The position numbers and the translations under genes were made by a program. Below are positions 1 to 6,194 of a stretch of 10,508 nt of DNA, one piece after another. A model generated the notes under the pieces. It saw nothing but the letters and a program-made list of their open reading frames with translations, was not told the DNA's origin and did no database searches. This DNA is from Firmicutes bacterium CAG:95. GTDB lineage: Bacteria; Bacillota; Clostridia; Lachnospirales; Lachnospiraceae. Each line of letters starts with the position of its first letter. Within the stretch, counting starts at the first letter, position 1. The stretch covers positions 1 to 10,508 of the forward strand of contig FR902911.1 of the NCBI GenBank assembly GCA_000438155.1, read 5' to 3'.

Positions 1-22
1 GGCTTCCTAACTTTCTTATTAA

Positions 23-2275
23 TTACGCATTCTTCTGCGGAAATACTTTACGAAGTACCAACCACAGGGATCCTGTGATGCAGACGGAGGAATACGTACC
101 GCAAAGAATACCTGCCATCAGTGGAAGTGCAAATTCCTTTACGGAGGAAACTCCGAATACATATAGCGCTGCAACCATGATAAAGGTTGTCAGGGAAGTA
201 AATACGCTTCGGGATAAGGTCTGGGTAATACTGGTGTTCACAACCTCATCAAGTGTTTCCTTCCTGCCCATGTTCTGCATGTTCTCACGAACACGGTCAA
301 AGATAACGATAGTCGCATTGATGGAGTAACCAACAATGGTCAGCATACATGCTATGAAGGTATTACCAACGGAAATTCTCACCACCGCATAGAACGCAAG
401 TACAACCAGTACGTCATGTAACAGAGCAGCTACGGCACTTGCACCGTAACGGATATCCTTGAAACGGAACCAGATATAAACCAGCATACATACAGCTGCA
501 ATCAGCACGGAAAGGATCGCATTGGAACGCATCTCATTACTTACGGTTGCACTGATGGATTCTGCCGTGATCTTCTCTGCATCCACATTGAAATTCTCAA
601 CCATGGCATTCTTGAACTCTTCACGTTCTGCCACATCCAGGGTACGGGTCTTGAAGATGACCTCGGTTGTTCCGTCAATCTTCTGGGTCTGAACATTACC
701 GTCGCCGGTAATGTCTTCAATTAACGGTACGACCTTCTCATCAATATCAAGCAGGGACATATCTTCGTTAAAGGTTACATTCGTGGAAGTACCACCCATA
801 AACTCAAGGCTGTAATTCAATGCATTCTTTCCACCGGCCTTATTGATTCCCATAAATACAAATCCACCTAAAATCACAGCGATGGAAATGGTGAAGAATA
901 CAGCCTTCCTGGAGGTAAAGTTTACAGCCTTCTTTTCTTTGGCTGTCCCGTATAACTTCTCGCTCTTTGCACCAAGTGCATAGAAGACATTCATTAAGGT
1001 TCTGGTCACTACCATTGCGGTGAACATGGATAATACAATACCCAAAGCAAGGGTGTAGGCAAATCCCTTAATCGTACCGGTTCCCATAATTGCAAGAACG
1101 GCTGCTGCAATCAGGGTTGTAATATTACCATCCACGATTGCGGAGGTTGCTTTCTTAAATCCGGTATCAATTGCAGACCGGACAGTCTTGCCCTTCGCAA
1201 TCTCCTCACGGATACGGGCAAAAATAATTACGTTTGCATCGACCGCCATACCAATGGAAAGGATAATACCGGCAATACCCGGTAAGGTCAATGTAATATC
1301 AAAGGCATCCAGAAGAATGACAATCAGTTCGACATATAATCCCAGTGCAAGGCTGGCTGCCAAACCGGCGATACGGTAAACAAGGATCATGAAAAGCACG
1401 ATCACGACAAAACCGATGATTGCTGCTTTAATACTGGTAGAAATTGCTTCCTCACCAAGCTGTGCACCTACGATCTTGGAATGAAGCTCTTCAAGCTCCA
1501 GCTTCAAGCCACCGATACGGATTGTGGAAGCAAGCTGCTCTGCTTCATCACTTGTAAAGTTACCGGTAATCTGTGCCTCGCCTCCGAGAATCGGCTCATT
1601 GACATTCGGCGCACTGATGATCTTTCCATCGTAATAAATCGCAATACTCTCGCTATTCTGGTAAGCATTCGTGGTTGCATCCGCAAACTTCTGTACACCT
1701 TCCGGTGTCATGGTAAGACTTACTACGAATTCATAGTTCTTCATCTGGTTCTGATAAGATCTGCGTTCTGCATTCTTAACATCGGTACCGGTTAATACGA
1801 TGGAACCGTCTGCCTGAAGCTCCTCGATGCTCTTCGTCAATGTGTAAACCGGCTGTCCTTCCTCATCCGTTCCGGTATACTGGTAATTTAAGTTTCCATC
1901 GGAATCGGTCTGACGGATAAAGTACAGGGAACCCGGCTTTCCAAGTTCCTCCAGAATCGCATTGGCATCAGAAACACCCGGGATTTCAATATTGATCCGG
2001 TCATCCCCTTCCTGATATACCACAGATTCTGTGCTGTAACCATCGACACGCTGCTGCAGCTTGTAAATGGTATCGCTCATATCCTCGCTGCTGGGCTTTT
2101 CATCCCCGACAACCTGATAGGTAATACTTACACCACCCTCCAGATCAAGACCCAGATTAATGCTTCCTGCAGATCCGGAACCATCTACGCCAAGTCCGAC
2201 TGTCGCAGTGTAACCAAGTCCTGCCAGTAATAATACAAATACCAGCAGCAAAATGATCGCTTTGTTCTTTTTCAT
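23..2275 (-). CDS. secDF: Protein translocase SecDF (fused SecD-SecF)
   Basis: This is an RND-type accessory subunit of the Sec translocon. In the family it uses the proton gradient to help pull preproteins out of SecYEG on the outer face of the membrane. The 750 residues read as SecD (about 1-435) followed by SecF (about 455-750). The SecD half starts with a membrane segment at 5-24, carries the GLDLEGG motif at 42-48, a long extracytoplasmic P1-like domain to about 270, and a membrane bundle with GMAVDANVIIFARIREE at 342-358. The SecF half repeats the plan: membrane segment 457-477, a LEFMGG motif at 490-495, then a bundle containing HDV (620-622) and VIFDRVREN (657-665). Both halves keep the membrane aspartates expected for proton coupling (D346, D621, D660). 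The length fits fused SecDF of Firmicutes. Its ATG directly follows the scfB stop, so the two are almost certainly cotranscribed and translationally coupled. Confidence 0.97.
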   Translation of the reverse strand: MKKNKAIILLLVFVLLLAGLGYTATVGLGVDGSGSAGSINLGLDLEGGVSITYQVVGDEKPSSEDMSDTIYKLQQRVDGYSTESVVYQEGDDRINIEIPGVSDANAILEELGKPGSLYFIRQTDSDGNLNYQYTGTDEEGQPVYTLTKSIEELQADGSIVLTGTDVKNAERRSYQNQMKNYEFVVSLTMTPEGVQKFADATTNAYQNSESIAIYYDGKIISAPNVNEPILGGEAQITGNFTSDEAEQLASTIRIGGLKLELEELHSKIVGAQLGEEAISTSIKAAIIGFVVIVLFMILVYRIAGLAASLALGLYVELIVILLDAFDITLTLPGIAGIILSIGMAVDANVIIFARIREEIAKGKTVRSAIDTGFKKATSAIVDGNITTLIAAAVLAIMGTGTIKGFAYTLALGIVLSMFTAMVVTRTLMNVFYALGAKSEKLYGTAKEKKAVNFTSRKAVFFTISIAVILGGFVFMGINKAGGKNALNYSLEFMGGTSTNVTFNEDMSLLDIDEKVVPLIEDITGDGNVQTQKIDGTTEVIFKTRTLDVAEREEFKNAMVENFNVDAEKITAESISATVSNEMRSNAILSVLIAAVCMLVYIWFRFKDIRYGASAVAALLHDVLVVLAFYAVVRISVGNTFIACMLTIVGYSINATIVIFDRVRENMQNMGRKETLDEVVNTSITQTLSRSVFTSLTTFIMVAALYVFGVSSVKEFALPLMAGILCGTYSSVCITGSLWLVLRKVFPQKNA

Positions 2276-2293
2276 TTACTCTTCCTCCTCCGC
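2276..2293 (-). promoter_or_regulatory. secDF ribosome binding site inside the 3' end of scfB
   Basis: Read on the minus strand, GGAGGAGG (2284-2291) lies eight bases before the secDF ATG. It also encodes the run of glutamates that ends ScfB (AEEEE, stop). The scfB TAA and the secDF ATG are contiguous (TAAATG), so ribosomes finishing scfB sit on the secDF start. This arrangement is typical of translational coupling. Confidence 0.8.
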
Positions 2294-3664
2294 TAATGCG
2301 GCTTTTATCATAATTGCGCATTCTATACGCTTTTTTTGCAATTCACAGCCAAGATCATAGGTGTCATTGATCCTGCCATGGAAATTATAGGAATTCGCAG
2401 CACAACCGCCACTGCAATAAAATTTGGCAAAACAATTGCGGCATTTTTCTTTCGCATAAACGTTGCAGGTCTTGAATTCATCCCGGATGTCCGTGCGGAC
2501 AATTCCGTCATCCACATTTCCCATCAGGAATTCCTCCCTGCCGACAAACTGATGACACGGATACAAATCTCCCCACGGTGTTACCGCAAGATATTCCGTA
2601 CCCGATCCACAGCCGGATAATCTCTTTGCCACGCAGGGGCCTCCCTGCAGATCAATCATGAAGTGGAAGAAATTCACTCCCTTTCCTTCCTTATGTCGCT
2701 TTAAAAGATCGACTGCCAGCTTATCATACTGGTCAAGCAGTGTCGGAAGATCCTCCTCCTGTAATGCATAGGGCTCGGTGCTCTCTGCGACCACCGGCTC
2801 TACGGAAATCTGCTCAAAGCCAAGATCTGCCAGATGCTTCACATCCTCTGAAAAGTCCAGATTATTACGGGTAAACGTACCTCTTACATAATAGTTCATC
2901 TGGTCACGGCTCTCTGCTACCTTCTGGAACTTCGGAACAATGAGATCATAGCTGCCCTGTCCCTTACGGAACGGTCTCATCTTATCATTGACCTCCTTAC
3001 GTCCGTCAATGCTCAGAACCACATTGGACATTTCCTTATTTACAAATTCAAGAATATCATCGTTTAACAGTACCCCGTTGGTTGTCAGGGTAAAACGGAA
3101 CTTCTTATGATTAGGCTCCTCCAGGCTTCTTCCATACTCGACAAGATCCTTAACCACCTGCCAGTTCATCAACGGCTCCCCGCCGAAGAAGTCCACCTCC
3201 AGATTCACACGGTTTCCGGAGTTGGCAACAAGAAAATCCAGTGCCTTCTTTCCGACTTCAAAGCTCATCAGTGCCCGTCTTCCATGATATTCGCCCTCTT
3301 CTGCAAAGCAGTAACGGCAGGCGAGGTTACAGCCATGTGCAATATGAAGGCAGAGTGCTTTCACAACTGTCTGACGCTTCTTAAAATCAAAAATATAATT
3401 CTCATAAATGTCCGGTGCAAACAGTTGTCCAAGCTCCTTTAGCTCCCAGATCTCACCAAGTGCTTCGGTAATATCCTCTTCGGAATACTGACCCTTGAAC
3501 TGCTCCTTTGCCTCTGTAAGAATCTCCTCTTCGGACCTTCCTTCTTCAAGGCGCTTATCGGCTAATGCGATCAGCTCATAGCTTAAGGGATCGACCACAT
3601 GCACAGAGCCGCTGTTCACATCCAGAACGATGTTGTATCCATTATTAATATATTGATGTATCAC
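2276..3664 (-). CDS. scfB: Radical SAM/SPASM SCIFF peptide maturase
   Basis: The family (ScfB, CteB in Clostridium thermocellum) is a cytosolic radical S-adenosylmethionine enzyme that forms thioether crosslinks from cysteines of the SCIFF precursor. Residues 1 to about 90 look like the PqqD-like peptide recognition domain. The cluster motif CxxxCxxC is at C112, C116 and C119, within HGCNLACRYC. A GGEP motif for SAM binding is at 161-164. The C-terminal SPASM region holds many cysteines (C344, C352, C370, C400, C408, C411, C417, C421, C440), enough for two auxiliary iron-sulfur clusters. The 462-residue length fits the family. The start is GTG at 3664, preceded at a nine-base spacing by AAGGA. 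The peptide substrate gene lies 252 bases upstream on the same strand, and secDF follows with no gap. The assignment is secure; the exact crosslinks made are not visible in sequence. Confidence 0.96.
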   Translation of the reverse strand: MIHQYINNGYNIVLDVNSGSVHVVDPLSYELIALADKRLEEGRSEEEILTEAKEQFKGQYSEEDITEALGEIWELKELGQLFAPDIYENYIFDFKKRQTVVKALCLHIAHGCNLACRYCFAEEGEYHGRRALMSFEVGKKALDFLVANSGNRVNLEVDFFGGEPLMNWQVVKDLVEYGRSLEEPNHKKFRFTLTTNGVLLNDDILEFVNKEMSNVVLSIDGRKEVNDKMRPFRKGQGSYDLIVPKFQKVAESRDQMNYYVRGTFTRNNLDFSEDVKHLADLGFEQISVEPVVAESTEPYALQEEDLPTLLDQYDKLAVDLLKRHKEGKGVNFFHFMIDLQGGPCVAKRLSGCGSGTEYLAVTPWGDLYPCHQFVGREEFLMGNVDDGIVRTDIRDEFKTCNVYAKEKCRNCFAKFYCSGGCAANSYNFHGRINDTYDLGCELQKKRIECAIMIKAALAEEEE

Positions 3665-3712
3665 TTTTCTATATCCTTTTTGTGTTTGTATTCTACTTGT
3701 CCCTCTTACTCA

Positions 3713-3735
3713 AAAATGATCCACTGGATCATTTT
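3713..3735 (-). repeat. Perfect inverted repeat upstream of scfB
   Basis: Two 10-base arms (AAAATGATCC and GGATCATTTT) flank a three-base loop. On the minus strand the right arm ends in a run of five U, so the hairpin could act as a weak terminator or attenuator just before scfB. The stem is AT-rich and the U run is mostly inside the stem, so termination is uncertain. Part of the structure is the 29-bp dispersed repeat that recurs at 8455-8483. Confidence 0.6.
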
Positions 3736-3753
3736 CTCATATGCATGGCAACT
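3725..3753. repeat. 29-bp dispersed repeat, copy 1
   Basis: On the plus strand this 29-base block begins TGGATCATTTTC and ends CATGGCAACT. It is identical to positions 8455-8483. Both copies are intergenic and in the same orientation. Here the block completes a perfect palindrome with the sequence to its left and continues on the right into a GC-richer hairpin-forming stretch up to about 3893. It looks like part of a larger dispersed intergenic element rather than coding sequence. Confidence 0.75.
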
Positions 3754-3805
3754 AAACTTATGCTGCGCTGCCGACCTGCATTCGTTAAATATTCCGGACC
3801 GGTTC

Positions 3806-3849
3806 GCACTAAGTTCAAGCTTCGCCTTCAGCCTGCTTTCACTAAGTGC
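3806..3849. repeat. Imperfect stem-loop in the scfA-scfB spacer
   Basis: The segment starts GCACTAAGT and ends ACTAAGTGC. These arms pair over eight of nine positions, with one central A-A mismatch. Inside them AAGC and GCTT can extend the fold. It sits between two perfect inverted repeats, so the whole spacer of about 180 bases is structured in the transcript. No function is evident from sequence alone. Confidence 0.45.
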
Positions 3850-3865
3850 TCTACACATACGCAAT

Positions 3866-3893
3866 ATAAGCAGCGACGTAAGCCGCTGCTTAT
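3866..3893. repeat. Perfect 10-bp inverted repeat downstream of scfA
   Basis: Arms ATAAGCAGCG (3866-3875) and CGCTGCTTAT (3884-3893) pair perfectly around an eight-base loop. The hairpin lies 23 bases after the scfA stop codon. Neither strand shows a U run after it, so it is not a standard intrinsic terminator. A 3' stabilising or processing hairpin for the short scfA message is the simplest reading, and would let the peptide outnumber its maturase. Confidence 0.65.
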
Positions 3894-3916
3894 GTTCACT
3901 TACTTATATTCGATAC

Positions 3917-4060
3917 TTATTTTGCCTTTTCACAGGTCTGGTTTCCTACGGTACAGGAAGTCTTGCAGGCAGACTGACAGGAAGTCTGGCACTCACCACA
4001 TCCGCCCTTCTTCATGGATTCCTTTAAATCTCTGGTAACTAAAGTCTTAATTCTCTTCAT
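3917..4060 (-). CDS. scfA: SCIFF ranthipeptide precursor (six Cys in forty-five)
   Basis: This 47-residue ribosomally made peptide is the substrate of the adjacent radical SAM enzyme. It starts MKRIKTLVTRDLK, a basic leader with the usual SCIFF look, then a KKGG step and a core with exactly six cysteines: C21, C24, C28, C32, C36 and C43, with the family's GGCGECQTSCQSACKTSC pattern. In thermocellin (C. thermocellum CteA) a thioether between Cys32 and Thr37 has been described; both residues exist at the same numbers here. ATG at 4060 is preceded by AAAGGAG at about a nine-base spacing. The gene has its own promoter (4131-4139) and is separated from scfB by a structured spacer. It is short enough to be missed by automatic gene calling. 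The identity is very secure. The role of the mature peptide is not settled, with signalling proposed for some ranthipeptides. Confidence 0.96.
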   Translation of the reverse strand: MKRIKTLVTRDLKESMKKGGCGECQTSCQSACKTSCTVGNQTCEKAK

Positions 4061-4106
4061 AATCCTATATCTCCTTTATATCCTGATCTAAAAACTTACC
4101 TGATAT

Positions 4107-4119
4107 CGTCATTATGACG
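4107..4119. promoter_or_regulatory. Inverted repeat in the scfA leader
   Basis: CGTCAT and ATGACG form a perfect 6-bp inverted repeat around one central base. It lies roughly 5 to 18 bases downstream of the start point inferred from the promoter at 4131-4139. A one-base centre is too tight for a good RNA hairpin, so a binding site for a dimeric regulator is more plausible than an RNA structure. The regulator is unknown. Confidence 0.4.
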
Positions 4120-4130
4120 TTCACTTCGAT

Positions 4131-4139
4131 AGTATAACA
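4131..4139 (-). promoter_or_regulatory. Extended -10 promoter of scfA
   Basis: On the minus strand TGTTATACT is an extended -10 element (TGnTATACT). No good -35 is seen 17 bases upstream, where the sequence is close to TTTCCC, and the TGn extension usually compensates for this. Transcription would start near 4124, giving a leader of about 64 bases before the scfA ATG. Confidence 0.6.
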
Positions 4140-4163
4140 TAAATGTGATGTTTGGGAAAGTGT

Positions 4164-5456
4164 TTATTTTTCTTTTTCGGAATCTTTCTCCGGATTGTCT
4201 TCCGGTGCTTTCTCTTCCGGGAGCTCCATAATCACCTTCAGAATACGATTCTGGCTCACTCCCTGTACCTGCAGCCGGATTCCCTGGTCCGTGACAATCT
4301 GTGCACCGTCCTCCGGCACACGGTCAAGATGCTCGATGATCAGTCCTCCGATCGAGTCATAATCCTCGGATTGCAAATCGGTTCCGAGTTCATCATTGAT
4401 ATCACTCAGCTTCATGCTGCCTTCTACGAGGTAGGTACGATCCTGCATCTTCTGGATCAGCTGTTCCTCATCGGAATCGTATTCATCACGGATCTCGCCG
4501 ACGATCTCTTCCAGGAGATCTTCAAGAGTAATCATACCGGCTGTACCGCCATATTCATTCAGTACAAATGCCACATTGAAGCACTTCTGACGCATCTCTA
4601 CAAGCAGATCTGCTGTCTTTTTAAATTCATATGTATAATAAGCCTGCCGCAGAATATCACTGATCTTGAACTTCGCTTTATCCTCGACAAGAATAAAGTC
4701 CTTAATATTGATCAGACCGATAATATTATCCTTATCCTCTTCAAAAACAGGGATTCTGGTATACATACAGTCCTTGAACACTTCCATAACCTCTTCGTAG
4801 GTTGCTTCCTTATCCACGGTCACCATATCGATTCTGGGAATCATGACATCCTTGGCTACGGCATCCCCGAAATCAAACACGTTATAAATCATCTCGCGCT
4901 CTTCGGATTCAATGACACCATCCTCATGTCCGACTTCTACATAGGTACGAAGCTCGTTCTCCGTCATGGCGGTCTTCTTATCAGCATCCACCCGGAACAG
5001 CTTCATAATGCCCTTTGCCAGGGAATCAATCACGAATATAAGCGGTGTCAGAAGCTTCATCAGCCCGGAAATCATGGAAGCATACAGCAAAGCCATCTTT
5101 TCTGAATTAATCATTGCCATGTTCTTCGGTACGATCTCACCAAAAATCAGAATCACCACCGTCAGGATGGCCGTTGCAATTCCAACCGTAAAATGAATAT
5201 GAATCGCAAGTGTCGTTGCCAGTGCAGAGGCCGACAGGTTGACAATATTATTGCCAATCAGAATTGCACTGAGCATCTTTCCATATTTATCCAAAACCTC
5301 CAGTGCGGTCTTCGCCCTCCTGTTTCCTTCCTCTGCAAGCGTTTTAAGTCTTACCCTGTTCACTGTTGTCAGTGACGTTTCTGCGGAAGAAAAGAACGCA
5401 GATAACAAAACTAAAATAATAAGTGCAATAAGCTGCATGACACCATCGGTATCCAA
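4164..5456 (-). CDS. CNNM/CorC (HlyC) family membrane transporter with CBS pair
   Basis: Members of this hemolysin-like family are implicated in divalent cation handling, notably magnesium efflux (MpfA-like). Numbered from a TTG start, the DUF21/CNNM membrane domain covers about 5-190 and includes SAFFSSAETSLTTVNRVR and IFGEIVPKNMA. A CBS pair follows at about 200-325, with MIPRIDMVTVD in the first and LNEYGGTAGMITLEDLLEEI at the end of the second. The CorC_HlyC domain runs from about 335 to 415, and the tail is charged and disordered. The open frame extends to a GTG at 5468, but the ribosome site AAGGAG overlaps that codon. TTG at 5456 sits 11 bases after it and gives the usual (M)DTDG N-terminus, so I prefer the 430-residue form. 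Its stop is only about 25 bases before the scfA promoter, with no terminator seen, so read-through into scfA is possible. Confidence 0.93.
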   Translation of the reverse strand: MDTDGVMQLIALIILVLLSAFFSSAETSLTTVNRVRLKTLAEEGNRRAKTALEVLDKYGKMLSAILIGNNIVNLSASALATTLAIHIHFTVGIATAILTVVILIFGEIVPKNMAMINSEKMALLYASMISGLMKLLTPLIFVIDSLAKGIMKLFRVDADKKTAMTENELRTYVEVGHEDGVIESEEREMIYNVFDFGDAVAKDVMIPRIDMVTVDKEATYEEVMEVFKDCMYTRIPVFEEDKDNIIGLINIKDFILVEDKAKFKISDILRQAYYTYEFKKTADLLVEMRQKCFNVAFVLNEYGGTAGMITLEDLLEEIVGEIRDEYDSDEEQLIQKMQDRTYLVEGSMKLSDINDELGTDLQSEDYDSIGGLIIEHLDRVPEDGAQIVTDQGIRLQVQGVSQNRILKVIMELPEEKAPEDNPEKDSEKEK

Positions 5457-5507
5457 AATTAAAATCACTCCTTCTTTCTAATGCCTTTCGGCTGTCTATT
5501 GCTAAAA

Positions 5508-5536
5508 ATGATACAATAACGGGTATTCTGTGTCAA
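5508..5536 (-). promoter_or_regulatory. Sigma-A-type promoter of the CNNM/CorC gene
   Basis: On the minus strand TTGACA (5531-5536) is followed after 17 bases by TATCAT (5508-5513). This is a perfect -35, ideal spacing and a good -10. Transcription would start near 5501, about 45 bases before the preferred start codon. It is the strongest promoter visible in the window and lies in the divergent region shared with the plus-strand gene at 5587. Confidence 0.85.
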
Positions 5537-5586
5537 GATCCTACATATAAATATTACATAAAACACACATAAGGAAACGAAATATT

Positions 5587-5961
5587 ATGAAAACAAAGCT
5601 TCAGGTAAATGAAAGACTGTTGTTTTTCTTCAAATGCCTTCTGTTCTGTGCCATCTTAACCGGTATCCTTTTGCTGCTTCTGGCATTTCTCATGTACCGG
5701 CTGCGGTTTTCGGAGGGAATCGTTACGGTCTGTATCACCGCAATCTATGTCATTACCACCTTCTTTGCCGGCTTCATCACCGGAAAACGGGAAGGAAGCC
5801 GCAAATTTCTCTGGGGCCTGCTTGCAGGAAGCATTTACTTTATCATCCTGTTGATTCTGTCCATGATCATGAAATCCCCGGGTGACCTGTCCACCATGCA
5901 TACACTTACTGTACTTGCCCTCTGCGCCGGCGGAGGCATGTTAGGCGGGATGTTAAGCTGA
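5587..5961 (+). CDS. TIGR04086-family small membrane protein (YrzE-like)
   Basis: This is a 124-residue, very hydrophobic protein with about four membrane segments (roughly 12-36, 43-64, 75-96 and 104-124), a basic loop between the second and third (GKREGSRKF) and a glycine-rich end (AGGGMLGGML). Size, topology and the basic loop match the TIGR04086 family of Firmicutes. From memory, family members often lie near yajC, tgt, secDF or SCIFF genes, which fits this neighbourhood. No function is established. ATG at 5587 follows AAGGA at a spacing of 12 bases. It is the only plus-strand gene in the window, divergent from the CNNM/CorC gene and convergent with the surface protein gene. Confidence 0.85.
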   Translation: MKTKLQVNERLLFFFKCLLFCAILTGILLLLLAFLMYRLRFSEGIVTVCITAIYVITTFFAGFITGKREGSRKFLWGLLAGSIYFIILLILSMIMKSPGDLSTMHTLTVLALCAGGGMLGGMLS

Positions 5962-6025
5962 ACCATCCCTTTATGCCTGGCACAGCATTCCGCGAAAATG
6001 GGTTTTTCTGTTATCTTACAAATTC

Positions 6026-6078
6026 AAAAGGGCAGCCGGAAATTCCTCACATACAACGGAAAATCCTGCTGTCCTTTT
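6026..6078. terminator. Hairpin between convergent genes, possible bidirectional terminator
   Basis: AAAAGGGCAGC (6026-6036) pairs with GCTGTCCTTTT (6068-6078) over 11 positions with one G-U. On either strand the descending arm ends in CCTTTT, so it could end both the plus-strand gene at 5587-5961 and the minus-strand gene at 6180-8396. The loop of about 31 bases is long for a standard terminator, which lowers confidence. Confidence 0.5.
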
Positions 6079-6123
6079 CTTGCATCGTAACTGTTCAGTA
6101 CCTTTTTCTTTAATTAATAATCC

Positions 6124-6194
6124 ACCTGTTGTCGGCTATTACCCAGTTGCTGCCCGGTTGTTGTCCGATTATTGACCGGTTATTGCCCGGTTAC
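6124..6194. repeat. Degenerate 11-bp tandem repeat over the 3' end of the surface protein gene
   Basis: Six consecutive 11-base units begin at 6124, 6135, 6146, 6157, 6168 and 6179, with a partial seventh at 6190. The consensus is close to GTTATTGCCCG on the plus strand. The four units nearest the gene are most alike and the outer two are diverged. The last full unit contains the stop codon and part of the final codons (VTGQ) of the 738-residue protein. The spacing is constant, with no spacers. Confidence 0.75.

Noticed and set aside
3866..3893. Intrinsic terminator for scfA
   Set aside because: The stem is perfect but no U run follows on either strand, so it is listed as an inverted repeat only.
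3599..4038. Two overlapping plus-strand reading frames (142 and 118 residues) across the scfA-scfB spacer
   Set aside because: They run antisense through scfA and the hairpin-rich spacer, lack ribosome sites and have no recognisable domains. The open frame follows from the dispersed repeat element, not from coding selection.
4152..5105. Long plus-strand frame of 317 residues
   Set aside because: It is antisense to the CNNM/CorC gene, whose domains are clear. The translation is rich in His, Leu and Ile in the pattern of a shadow frame.
6124..6194. Possible CRISPR array
   Set aside because: The units are 11 bases long and contiguous, with no spacers, so this is a simple degenerate tandem repeat.
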